From: Steroidobacteraceae bacterium
GTDB lineage: Bacteria > Pseudomonadota > Gammaproteobacteria > Steroidobacterales > Steroidobacteraceae
Direction: 5' to 3'
DNA length: 5,711 nt
NCBI GenBank assembly: GCA_013044085.1
Contig: JABEVI010000115.1
Span: 1-5,711, forward strand
Part shown: piece by piece, positions 1 through 5,711 of the stretch
Position numbering within the stretch: position 1 is the stretch's first letter
Layout of the letters: every line of letters starts with the position of its first letter
The notes under the pieces: model-generated
The model's input: the letters and a program-made list of their open reading frames with translations, nothing else
Databases searched by the model: none
Told to the model about the DNA's origin: nothing
Made by a program: the position numbers and the translations under genes

Positions 1-4
1 CGGT

Positions 5-1081
5 GTGCAAACCCTCACCGTAGACGTCGGCCACAGCCGCTATCCGATCGACATCGGGCCGGGCCTGATCGGCGATGCCCGGCGCCTCGGCGAACGGGTT
101 CCGGGCCATGATCTGCTCATTCTCAGCAATGTGACCGTCGCGCCGCTGTACTTGGCGCGCGTGCGCGCGGCGCTGGCGGGCCGGCGGATCGGCGAGTGCA
201 TCCTGCCCGACGGCGAACAGCACAAGACACTGTCGAGCGCCGCGGTGGTGTTCGACGCCCTGGTCGAGCAGCGGCTCAACCGGGATGCGACCCTGATCGC
301 GCTCGGCGGCGGGGTGGTCGGCGACATCGGCGGTTTCGCGGCCGCCTGCTACCAGCGCGGGATCGCGTGCGTGCAGATGCCGACCACGCTGCTCGCGCAG
401 GTGGATTCCTCGGTCGGCGGCAAAACCGGCGTCAATCATCCCCACGGCAAGAATCTGATCGGCGCTTTTCATCAGCCGGCGGCGGTGATCATCGATACGG
501 ACACCTTGTCGACGCTGCCGGACCGGGAGCTGCGCGCGGGGCTCGCCGAGGTCATCAAGTACGGCTGTATCGCCGATCCGGTGCTCTTCGACTGGCTCGA
601 GCGACAGATGCCGCGCTTGATCGCGCGCGATCGCGAGGCGCTGACCCACGCGATCGCCCGTTCTTGCGAGCTGAAGGCGGCCGTCGTCGCGGCCGATGAA
701 CGCGAGACCGGGCCGCGGGCGGCGCTCAACTTCGGTCACACCTTCGGCCATGCGATCGAGGCGGCGACCGGCTACGAGCGCTTTTTGCACGGCGAGGCGG
801 TCGCCATCGGCATGCTGATCGCCGCCGAGCTGTCCGCGCGGCTCGGTCTGCTCGATCAGTCGGTGCCGGTGCGTCTGCGCGCGCTGCTCACCGCCGCGGG
901 CCTGCCGATCACGGCGCCGCCGATCGGCGCCGCCAAGGCGCTCGCCTTGATGCGGATGGACAAGAAGGTGCTGCGCGGCGCGATGCGCCTCGTGCTGCTC
1001 ACCGCGCCGGGCGAAGCCGTCGTGACCGCGCAGTACGATGATGAGCTATTGCAGCGCACGCTCGAGGAACACTTCGGATGA
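5..1081 (+). CDS. aroB: 3-dehydroquinate synthase
   Basis: Converts DAHP to 3-dehydroquinate, the second step of the shikimate pathway, in the cytoplasm, using NAD+ and a divalent metal (usually Zn or Co). The 358-residue product is close to the 362 residues of E. coli AroB and aligns with it by recall along its whole length. The N-terminal half holds the NAD-binding glycine motif GGGVVGD (101-107) and the block VDSSVGGKTGVNHP (133-146). The expected metal ligands are all present: Glu182 in AEVIKYG, His245 in the LNFGHTFGHAIEA block, and His262 in LHGEAVA. The chosen start is the GTG at 5, because MQTLTVDVG is a typical AroB beginning; its ribosome binding site would lie outside the window, so an upstream start cannot be strictly excluded. 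The stop codon overlaps the start of the dGTPase gene by 4 bases (ATGA). No disrupting change is seen. Confidence 0.97.
   Translation: MQTLTVDVGHSRYPIDIGPGLIGDARRLGERVPGHDLLILSNVTVAPLYLARVRAALAGRRIGECILPDGEQHKTLSSAAVVFDALVEQRLNRDATLIALGGGVVGDIGGFAAACYQRGIACVQMPTTLLAQVDSSVGGKTGVNHPHGKNLIGAFHQPAAVIIDTDTLSTLPDRELRAGLAEVIKYGCIADPVLFDWLERQMPRLIARDREALTHAIARSCELKAAVVAADERETGPRAALNFGHTFGHAIEAATGYERFLHGEAVAIGMLIAAELSARLGLLDQSVPVRLRALLTAAGLPITAPPIGAAKALALMRMDKKVLRGAMRLVLLTAPGEAVVTAQYDDELLQRTLEEHFG
1064..1068 (+). promoter_or_regulatory. ribosome binding site of the dgt-like gene, inside aroB
   Basis: GAGGA lies within the last codons of aroB, 9 bases before the ATG at 1078. Together with the ATGA overlap it supports 1078 as the true start and indicates translation coupled to aroB. 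Confidence 0.6.
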
Positions 1082-2229
1082 GCAGACTCGCTCCCTACGC
1101 CGCTCACGAGGAGCAGTCCCGCGGCCGGCGTCATGCCGAGCCGAAGCCCGCCTATCGTTCCGAATACCAGCGCGATCGGGACCGCATCGTGCACTCGACC
1201 GCATTCCGCCGGCTGGTTTACAAGACGCAGGTGTTCGTCAATCACGAGGGCGATCTTTACCGCACCCGGCTGACGCACACGCTCGAAGTCGCGCAGATCG
1301 CGCGCACGGTCGCGCGCCAGCTGCGGCTGAATGAAGCCTTGTCCGAGTCCGTTTGCCTCGCCCACGATCTCGGACACACGCCCTTCGGGCATGCCGGCCA
1401 GGATGCGCTCAACGAATGCATGGCCGACTTCGGCGGCTTCGAGCACAACCTGCAGTCGCTGCGCGTCGTCGATGAACTCGAGGAACATTACGCCGATTTC
1501 GACGGCCTGAACCTGAGCTTCGAGTGCCGCGAGGGCATCCTCAAGCATTGTTCGCACAAGAATGCCCTGTTGCTGGGGGATGTCGGCGAGCGCTTCATCA
1601 ACCGCGAGCAACCGGGCCTCGAGGCGCAGCTCTCGAACTTCGCCGACGAGATCGCCTACAACAACCACGATGTCGACGATGGCATCCGCGCCGGCTTGAT
1701 AACGCTCGAGGAGCTATCCTCGGTGCGGTTGTTCGCCGGCTACCATGCCGAGGTCCGAGCGCTGCACCCGCAGATCGCGGGGCGCCGGCTGGTCTACGAG
1801 ATATTGCGACGGATCATCAATCACCTGGTGACGGACCTGGTCGAGTCCTCCGCGGCGCGCCTGCGCGAGGCGGGCGTGGCATCGATCCAGGAAGTTCGCG
1901 CGCAGCGCGGCTTCCTGATCGGCTTCAGCGAGGGGACCGCGGATTTGAATCAAGAGCTGAAGTCATTCCTGCGCGAGCGCCTCTACAAACACCACAAGGT
2001 TCAGCGCATGACCTCGAAGGCGCGCCGTGTCGTGCGCGAATTGTTCGATGCGTTCTTCACCAACCCAGGCCTTATGCCGGACGAGCATCGGGTGACCGGT
2101 TCACGCCGTGAAGCCGCGCAGGGTCCGTCAGGCCTCGCCCGCGCGGTGTCGGATTACATCGCCGGCATGACGGATCGCTACGCAATCCTCGAACACCGCA
2201 GGCTGTTCGATCCGGTGGAACGCACCTGA
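1078..2229 (+). CDS. dgt: HD-domain deoxynucleoside triphosphate triphosphohydrolase (dGTPase-like)
   Basis: Predicted to cleave dNTPs (classically dGTP) to the deoxynucleoside and tripolyphosphate, in the cytoplasm. The HD metal site is complete: His67 in RLTHTLEVAQIART, His96-Asp97 in LAHDLGHTPFGHAG, and Asp190 in FADEIAYNNHDVDDG. His100, His105 and the FEHN block (121-124) are also in place. The N-terminal motif SEYQRDRDRIVHSTAFRRL (28-46) is typical of this family. At 383 residues it belongs to the shorter dGTPase-like class, not the roughly 505-residue E. coli Dgt, so strict dGTP preference should not be assumed; many short members act on several dNTPs and are allosterically activated. 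It overlaps aroB by 4 bases and hemE by 1 base. Phage-defence dGTPases share the fold, but the operon with aroB and hemE points to a housekeeping role in nucleotide pool balance. Confidence 0.92.
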   Translation: MSRLAPYAAHEEQSRGRRHAEPKPAYRSEYQRDRDRIVHSTAFRRLVYKTQVFVNHEGDLYRTRLTHTLEVAQIARTVARQLRLNEALSESVCLAHDLGHTPFGHAGQDALNECMADFGGFEHNLQSLRVVDELEEHYADFDGLNLSFECREGILKHCSHKNALLLGDVGERFINREQPGLEAQLSNFADEIAYNNHDVDDGIRAGLITLEELSSVRLFAGYHAEVRALHPQIAGRRLVYEILRRIINHLVTDLVESSAARLREAGVASIQEVRAQRGFLIGFSEGTADLNQELKSFLRERLYKHHKVQRMTSKARRVVRELFDAFFTNPGLMPDEHRVTGSRREAAQGPSGLARAVSDYIAGMTDRYAILEHRRLFDPVERT

Positions 2230-3284
2230 TGGAGGCCGCCGGCAACGACCTTCTGCTGCGTGCCCTGCTGCGTGAGCCGACGCCGCGGCGTCCCGTCTGG
2301 CTGATGCGCCAGGCGGGGCGCTACCTGCCCGAATACCGGGAGGCGCGCGCGCGCGCCGGCAGCTTCATGGCGCTGTGCACGAATCCACAGCTTGCCTGCG
2401 AGGTCACGCTGCAGCCGATCGAGCGGTATCCCTTGGACGCGGCGATTCTGTTTTCCGACATCCTGACGATCCCACATGCGATGCGGCTCGGTTTGGAATT
2501 CGAAGCCGGCGAAGGGCCTCGTTTCGCGCATCCGGTGCGCACCGCGGCCGATATCGCGCGCCTGCCGCTGCCGGATCCCGGCACCGATCTGAGATACGTC
2601 ATCGACGCGGTCGCGTTGATACGCCGCGAATTGCATGGCCGGGTGCCGCTGATCGGCTTCGCCGGATCACCGTGGACGGTCGCGACCTACATGGTCGAGG
2701 GCGGTGGCAGCAAACTATTCCCGGCAATCAAGCGGATGATCTACGCCGCGCCGCGGGAGCTGCACCGTTTGCTCGAGCTGCTCGCACGGGCGACCATTCT
2801 CTACCTGAATGCGCAGATCGGCGCCGGCGCGCAGGCTGTGATGCTGTTCGACACCTGGGGCGGGGCGCTGACGCCGGCGCATTACGAGGAGTTTTCGCTG
2901 CCTTACATGGCGCAGATCCTCGACGGGCTGACGCGCCATGCGGATGGGCGCGTCGTGCCGCGCATCGTCTTCACGAAGGGTGGTGGCGCCTGGCTCGACA
3001 AGCTCTTGGCGATCGGCTGCGATGCGGCCGGGGTCGACTGGACGACCGATCTTGCCGACGCCCGTGCCCGGGTTGGCGACCGCCTGGCGCTGCAGGGCAA
3101 TCTCGACCCGGCGGCCTTGCACGCTCCGCCCGAGGTGCTGGACGCCGAGGTGCGCCGCGTGCTCGAGAGTTTCGGTCGCGGCCCGGGCCACGTGTTCAAT
3201 CTCGGCCACGGCATCACACCCGACGTCGATCCGCAGAGCGTCGCGCGGCTCATCGAGGCCGTGCGGCGTTACCGGCTCGATTGA
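2229..3284 (+). CDS. hemE: uroporphyrinogen III decarboxylase
   Basis: Removes the four acetate carboxyl groups of uroporphyrinogen III to give coproporphyrinogen III, in the cytoplasmic heme pathway; no cofactor is needed. The 351-residue product matches the usual length (E. coli 354). Catalytic and substrate-binding positions known from the family are visible: Arg27 and Arg31 in PVWLMRQAGRYLPEY, Asp77 in LFSDIL, Tyr154 in ATYMVEGG, Thr209 in FDTWGG, and His327 in FNLGHGI. The ATG at 2229 shares its A with the TGA of the upstream gene (TGATG), which favours translation by re-initiation. A weak GGTGGA lies 9 bases before the start. The N-terminus NDLLLRALLREP fits other HemE proteins. It is the last gene of the visible operon and ends 21 bases from the convergent fadD stop. 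All key residues are intact. Confidence 0.97.
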   Translation: MEAAGNDLLLRALLREPTPRRPVWLMRQAGRYLPEYREARARAGSFMALCTNPQLACEVTLQPIERYPLDAAILFSDILTIPHAMRLGLEFEAGEGPRFAHPVRTAADIARLPLPDPGTDLRYVIDAVALIRRELHGRVPLIGFAGSPWTVATYMVEGGGSKLFPAIKRMIYAAPRELHRLLELLARATILYLNAQIGAGAQAVMLFDTWGGALTPAHYEEFSLPYMAQILDGLTRHADGRVVPRIVFTKGGGAWLDKLLAIGCDAAGVDWTTDLADARARVGDRLALQGNLDPAALHAPPEVLDAEVRRVLESFGRGPGHVFNLGHGITPDVDPQSVARLIEAVRRYRLD

Positions 3285-3289
3285 GTCCG

Positions 3290-3304
3290 CGCCGCCCCGC
3301 GGCG
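3290..3304. terminator. possible hairpin between convergent hemE and fadD
   Basis: CGCCGC (3290-3295), loop CCC, GCGGCG (3299-3304) form a perfect 6-base inverted repeat in the 21-base gap between two converging stop codons. The position suits a bidirectional transcription end. Neither side has a T-run, so it is not a classical intrinsic terminator, and in such GC-rich DNA a short hairpin can occur by chance. Confidence 0.35.
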
Positions 3305-3305
3305 T

Positions 3306-4988
3306 TCAAGCCTGTGAGCGGAGCTCGTCGCGCAACTCTCGCCGCAGGATCTTGCCGACGTTCGTCTTCGGCAATTCCTCGCGGAAATAAATGTGTTTCG
3401 GAACCTTGTATCCGGTCAGATTCCGCCGGCAATACGCGAGCAACGCCTGCGCGTCGAGCGCCGGATCCTTTTTGACGACGAACAAGGCGACCGATTCGCC
3501 GGAATCCTCATCCGGCGCGGCAACCGCCGCGACCTCGAGGACGCCGGGAAACTCGGCTGCGACGCTCTCGACCTCGTTCGGATAGACATTGAACCCGGAC
3601 ACCAGGATCATGTCCTTCTTGCGGTCCTCGATGTAGACGAATCCCTGGGCGTCGATGTGGCCGATGTCGCCGGTTCGCAGCCAGTCGCGAAAAAATATCC
3701 TGGCCGTCTCGTCCGGGCGATGCCAATAGCCGCTCGTCACCTGCGGGCCGCGCACGCAGATCTCACCGACCTCGCCGATGCCGAGCTCGCCGCCCTCGTC
3801 GTTGCGAATCGAGATCTCGGTCGACGAGATCGGCAAGCCGATCGATCCGTTGAAATCCAGGTCCACCGGGTTGATGCAGGCGGCCGGCGAGGTTTCGGTC
3901 AATCCCCAGGCCTGAGTGAGGATGCAGCCCGTGACCTCCTTCCAGCGCGCCGCCACCACCGCCTGCACCGCCATGCCGCCGCCGAGGCTGATCCGCAGAC
4001 TGCTGAAGTCCAATTCGGCAAAGCCCGGCGTGTGAAGCAGGGCGTTGAACAGCGTGTTCACTCCGCTGATGAAAAAGAACGGATACTTGCGCAGGGTGGC
4101 GACGAATCCGTGAAAATCGCGCGGATTGGTGATCAGGATGTTGTGCGCACCCAGGTGGGTGAACATGAAGCAATTCGCCGTCAGCGAAAAGATGTGATAC
4201 AGCGGCAAGGCCGTGATCACGATCGGCACGCTCGTGGCGGGCAGCGAGGACACGGTCGGCCGGATCCACTCGCCTGCCTGCAGGAGATTTGCAACGATGT
4301 TTCGGTGCGAGAGAATCGCGCCCTTGGCAATGCCGGTCGTGCCGCCGGTGTACTGCAGGAACGCCGGGTCCGTCGGTCGGATATCAACCGCATCGAGGGT
4401 CAGTTTCCGGCCGGCCTCGAGAGCGGTGTTGAATCGTATCGCCGCGGGAATTCGCCACGGGGGCACCTGTTTACGGACGTGGCGCAGGGCAAAATTCACG
4501 ATCGGCCCGCGGGGCAGGCCGAGCAGGTCGCCGATGCCGGTTACCAACACGCGTTGCAGCGGGATCTTCGGCAACACCTGTGCAAGCACGTGCGCGAAGT
4601 TCTCGAGGACCACGATCGCCTCGGCGCCGGAGTCGCCGAGTTGGTGTTCGAGTTCGCGCGCCGTATAGAGCGGATTGGTGTTGACGACCACCATGCCGGC
4701 GCGCAACGCGCCAAACAGGGCGACCGGGTACTGCAGGATGTTGGGCATCATCAAGGCAATCCGATCGCCGGGAGCAAGGCCGGATTCGTGCTGCAGCCAG
4801 GCCGCGAACGAGCGGCTCAATGCGTCGAGCCGCGCATAGGAGAGGGTCGTGCCCATGTTGGTGAATGCGGGGCGGTCCCGGTGCCTTTGGCAGGTCTCAT
4901 CGAACAATGCCGCGATCGAAGCGTAGCGGTCGACATCAATGTCGGCAGGTACGCCCACCGGATAGCGTTTCAGCCAAATTCGGTCCAC
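3306..4988 (-). CDS. fadD: long-chain fatty acid CoA ligase
   Basis: Activates long-chain fatty acids to acyl-CoA with ATP, through an acyl-adenylate, feeding beta-oxidation and phospholipid synthesis; it acts at the inner face of the cytoplasmic membrane. With the GTG start at 4988 the product is 560 residues (E. coli FadD 561) and begins MDRIWLKRYP, as FadD proteins do. Visible motifs in order: MMPNILQYPVALFG (80-93), the ATP-binding YTGGTTGIAKG (213-223), PLYHIFSLTANC (262-273), the adenine-site motif WGLTE (361-365), the FACS signature around 436-459 with Asp441 in RTGD and Arg456 in DRKKD, and the catalytic lysine Lys546 in NVGKILRREL. An in-frame ATG at 5027 would add 13 residues, but it lies within the predicted promoter and lacks a Shine-Dalgarno, so it is not used here. 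The adenine-site motif has Trp where most FadD proteins have Tyr. It is divergent from a lipoprotein gene and convergent with hemE. No clear FadR- or PsrA-type operator is seen nearby. Confidence 0.94.
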   Translation of the reverse strand: MDRIWLKRYPVGVPADIDVDRYASIAALFDETCQRHRDRPAFTNMGTTLSYARLDALSRSFAAWLQHESGLAPGDRIALMMPNILQYPVALFGALRAGMVVVNTNPLYTARELEHQLGDSGAEAIVVLENFAHVLAQVLPKIPLQRVLVTGIGDLLGLPRGPIVNFALRHVRKQVPPWRIPAAIRFNTALEAGRKLTLDAVDIRPTDPAFLQYTGGTTGIAKGAILSHRNIVANLLQAGEWIRPTVSSLPATSVPIVITALPLYHIFSLTANCFMFTHLGAHNILITNPRDFHGFVATLRKYPFFFISGVNTLFNALLHTPGFAELDFSSLRISLGGGMAVQAVVAARWKEVTGCILTQAWGLTETSPAACINPVDLDFNGSIGLPISSTEISIRNDEGGELGIGEVGEICVRGPQVTSGYWHRPDETARIFFRDWLRTGDIGHIDAQGFVYIEDRKKDMILVSGFNVYPNEVESVAAEFPGVLEVAAVAAPDEDSGESVALFVVKKDPALDAQALLAYCRRNLTGYKVPKHIYFREELPKTNVGKILRRELRDELRSQA

Positions 4989-4997
4989 GCCGGCTCG

Positions 4998-5003
4998 CTC
5001 CTC
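4998..5003 (-). promoter_or_regulatory. ribosome binding site of fadD that decides its start
   Basis: On the minus strand this reads GAGGAG, a strong Shine-Dalgarno, 9 bases before the GTG at 4988. No comparable site precedes the ATG at 5027, so this site fixes the start of fadD at 4988. Confidence 0.7.
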
Positions 5004-5017
5004 GTTATGATGAAGCG

Positions 5018-5046
5018 TGTATAGCATCGGCGCAGCGCGGCAGCAA
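5018..5046 (-). promoter_or_regulatory. candidate extended -10 promoter of fadD
   Basis: Read on the minus strand: a -35-like TTGCTG (5046-5041, three of six consensus bases), a 17-base spacer, then TATACA (5023-5018, four of six) preceded by TGC, which makes an extended -10. Transcription would start near 5011, giving a leader of about 20 bases that includes the GAGGAG site. The ATG at 5027 would be upstream of the transcript. This is a consensus match by eye and is not experimentally supported. Confidence 0.5.
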
Positions 5047-5072
5047 TGTCCCGATCGTCGTGCAGAGCGGGC

Positions 5073-5087
5073 GCGACATGGTGTCGC
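5073..5087 (+). repeat. inverted repeat just before the lipoprotein ribosome binding site
   Basis: GCGACA (5073-5078), loop TGG, TGTCGC (5082-5087) form a perfect 6-base inverted repeat. It ends two bases before the AAGGAG of the lipoprotein gene. In RNA it could be a small 5' hairpin stabilising the leader or affecting ribosome access; in DNA it could be a short operator. It may also be chance in GC-rich DNA. Confidence 0.35.
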
Positions 5088-5089
5088 CG

Positions 5090-5095
5090 AAGGAG
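5090..5095 (+). promoter_or_regulatory. ribosome binding site of the lipoprotein gene
   Basis: AAGGAG lies 7 bases before the ATG at 5103 and only 4 before the adjacent ATG at 5100. The spacing favours 5103 and rules against the much earlier in-frame ATG at 5046. I found no convincing plus-strand -35/-10 pair upstream between 4989 and 5089. Confidence 0.65.
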
Positions 5096-5102
5096 CAAGA
5101 TG

Positions 5103-5540
5103 ATGAACCTCAGGCCGATTTTCAGGCCGCTATGGATGCTGGCCGTCTGTGCGGCCCTGTCGGGTTGCGTGATGGGGTACGGTCGCTGCCTGTTCCTCTC
5201 CCCCTTGCGGGTGTCCCTGACCGGCACGCTGCATTTTCGCTCGTATGAGGTCGGCGGTGAGGTCGAGCGCGTCGCGGTACTCTCGACCGACCATTCTCAA
5301 TACGTTTACGCGCCAGCCGAGAGCCACCTCTGCCGGATGGCGGACGAATTCCAACTCAGCGGTTGGTCTGACTACTCCACGGATTTGAGGGAGGGTTCCC
5401 GCGTCTCGGTCGCAGGCTCCCTCATTCAAGCGACCTCGCCGCATCAGCACACGCATTTTCTGATCAGGCTGCGCAGCATCGAACCCCTGGCACACCGCGC
5501 CCGGCCGGCATCGTTGCGGCCGCGCCCGCCCGCGCGCTAA
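5103..5540 (+). CDS. small lipoprotein with a probable OB-fold (DUF4431-like) domain
   Basis: Function unknown. The 145-residue product starts with a lipoprotein signal peptide: Arg4 and Arg8, a hydrophobic core (PLWMLAVCAA), then the lipobox LSGC (19-22), so Cys22 should be lipidated. No Asp follows the Cys, which by the E. coli sorting rule suggests the outer membrane. The mature part reads as short beta strands: RVSLTGTLHF (36-45), a charged loop, YVYAP (67-71), Cys77, then GSRVSVAGSLIQATSPHQHTHFLI (98-121 region, His114, His116, His118). The GTL strand near the start and the VxGxL strand followed by a His-rich T-x-x-H-x-H-T stretch resemble my recollection of the DUF4431 family, a small OB-like fold. 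Cys29 and Cys77 could form a disulfide in the periplasm. The last 16 residues (130-145) are Arg/Pro/Ala-rich and lie outside the domain. The gene is divergent from fadD and monocistronic by appearance. The start at 5100 would add one Met. The lipoprotein call is firm; the fold assignment is tentative. Confidence 0.75.
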   Translation: MNLRPIFRPLWMLAVCAALSGCVMGYGRCLFLSPLRVSLTGTLHFRSYEVGGEVERVAVLSTDHSQYVYAPAESHLCRMADEFQLSGWSDYSTDLREGSRVSVAGSLIQATSPHQHTHFLIRLRSIEPLAHRARPASLRPRPPAR

Positions 5541-5544
5541 CGGT

Positions 5545-5572
5545 TTGGAATCGGCCGGTTGCCGATTACAAT
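5545..5572 (+). promoter_or_regulatory. candidate promoter of the last, truncated gene
   Basis: TTGGAA (5545-5550, four of six -35 bases), a 16-base spacer and TACAAT (5567-5572, five of six -10 bases). Transcription would start near 5579, leaving a leader of about 29 bases with the GGGAG ribosome binding site. The spacer is filled by an inverted repeat listed separately. Consensus match by eye only. Confidence 0.5.
5549..5567 (+). repeat. inverted repeat in the promoter spacer, possible operator
   Basis: AATCGGC (5549-5555), five-base loop CGGTT, GCCGATT (5561-5567) form a perfect 7-base inverted repeat. It occupies the gap between the -35 and -10 boxes, the place where a repressor or a MerR-type activator would bind. 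It starts 8 bases after the lipoprotein stop and could instead be a terminator hairpin for that gene, but no T-run follows. Confidence 0.4.
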
Positions 5573-5591
5573 GGCGCCGGATCGATTACAA
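5563..5591 (+). repeat. 9-base direct repeat, two copies 20 bases apart
   Basis: CGATTACAA occurs at 5563-5571 and again at 5583-5591. The first copy overlaps the right arm of the inverted repeat and the -10 box. The second lies just before the ribosome binding site. The 20-base spacing is about two helical turns, so both copies would face the same side of the DNA. It could be paired protein-binding sites or a small local duplication. Confidence 0.45.
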
Positions 5592-5594
5592 CCT

Positions 5595-5599
5595 GGGAG
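5595..5599 (+). promoter_or_regulatory. ribosome binding site of the last gene
   Basis: GGGAG lies 8 bases before the GTG at 5608. It is the main support for that start, together with the signal peptide that follows. Confidence 0.6.
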
Positions 5600-5607
5600 A
5601 TTCGTTC

Positions 5608-5711
5608 GTGAAAAATAAGTATTCGCTCGGCTTGGCCACATTGTTGAGCTTTGCGGCGCTCGCCCTGCCTAGCTACCAAGCGCTTGCCAAGACGCACACC
5701 GTCGCCTGCAA
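5608..5711 (+). CDS. start of a Sec-exported protein gene, cut by the window end
   Basis: Only 34 codons are visible. From the GTG the product begins MKNKYSLGLATLLSFAALAL and continues PSYQALAKTHTVAC. This is a clear Sec signal peptide: Lys2 and Lys4, a hydrophobic core from about 7 to 20, and an ALA-type signal peptidase I site, with cleavage predicted after Ala27 so that the mature protein starts KTHTVAC. It is not a lipoprotein by this reading, because no lipobox precedes Cys34. The product is therefore periplasmic, outer membrane or secreted. AT-rich early codons (AAA AAT AAG TAT) are usual at the start of a well-translated gene. The family cannot be recognised from this fragment. Confidence 0.7.
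   Translation, partial: MKNKYSLGLATLLSFAALALPSYQALAKTHTVAC

Noticed and set aside
856..1668. A 270-codon minus-strand frame across the aroB-dgt junction
   Set aside because: It lies antisense to two complete, recognisable genes. No promoter or ribosome binding site was sought in detail, and the protein has no family signature.
1078..2229. The dGTPase as a phage-defence gene
   Set aside because: It is embedded with 4- and 1-base overlaps between aroB and hemE and has the usual housekeeping architecture. No other defence gene or mobile element is nearby.
2375..3475. A 366-codon plus-strand frame overlapping hemE and the fadD end
   Set aside because: It is out of frame with hemE, Arg/Ala-rich, without recognisable motifs, and would run across the convergent junction.
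5006..5011. Plus-strand -10-like TATGAT as promoter of the lipoprotein gene
   Set aside because: No acceptable -35 lies 16-18 bases upstream, and the site would give a leader of about 90 bases overlapping the fadD start. The lipoprotein promoter is left unassigned.
3393..5024. A 543-codon plus-strand open frame covering nearly all of fadD
   Set aside because: It is the antisense shadow of fadD, whose full motif set is on the minus strand. Long antisense frames are common in GC-rich genes, and the translation has no recognisable domain and is rich in Arg, Ala and Gly.
5046..5102. Longer lipoprotein start at ATG 5046
   Set aside because: It would put an Arg/Cys-rich stretch ahead of a normal signal peptide and lacks a good ribosome binding site, while AAGGAG sits 7 bases before ATG 5103.
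4989..5102. FadR- or PsrA-type operator controlling fadD
   Set aside because: Neither a FadR-like palindrome nor a GAAAC-N4-GTTTC type site could be found by eye.

Overview
The window suggests a high-GC gammaproteobacterium. The basis is recalled similarity of AroB, HemE and FadD to their E. coli counterparts and the compact gene packing; I cannot name a genus. It is mostly a housekeeping region, and I see no mobile element, CRISPR array, RNA gene or defence island.

Left part (5-3284, + strand): three genes run head to tail with overlapping stop and start codons. They are aroB (3-dehydroquinate synthase, shikimate pathway), a dgt-like HD-domain dNTP triphosphohydrolase, and hemE (uroporphyrinogen decarboxylase, heme pathway). 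The 4-base and 1-base overlaps imply one transcript and translational coupling. Its promoter must lie left of the window, where aroK is the usual neighbour of aroB. The three enzymes belong to separate pathways (aromatic precursors, nucleotide pools, heme), so the arrangement looks like a growth-linked housekeeping operon rather than one pathway.

Middle part (3306-4988, - strand): fadD, a long-chain fatty acid CoA ligase, converges on hemE with a 21-base gap that holds a small GC-rich hairpin. The longest open frame would start at 5027, but that ATG lies inside a good extended -10 promoter. A GTG at 4988 behind a strong Shine-Dalgarno gives the expected 560-residue protein and is the better start.

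Right part (5103-5711, + strand): a small lipoprotein gene is divergent from fadD. Its mature part looks like an OB-fold domain of the DUF4431 kind, with a C-terminal His-rich strand. A 67-base gap follows, with a candidate promoter, an inverted repeat exactly filling its spacer and a 9-base direct repeat. Then comes the start of a gene for a Sec-exported protein, cut off by the window edge after 34 codons.

No previously undescribed system is evident. The points most worth a second look are the lipoprotein and the regulatory architecture of the two intergenic regions on the right.
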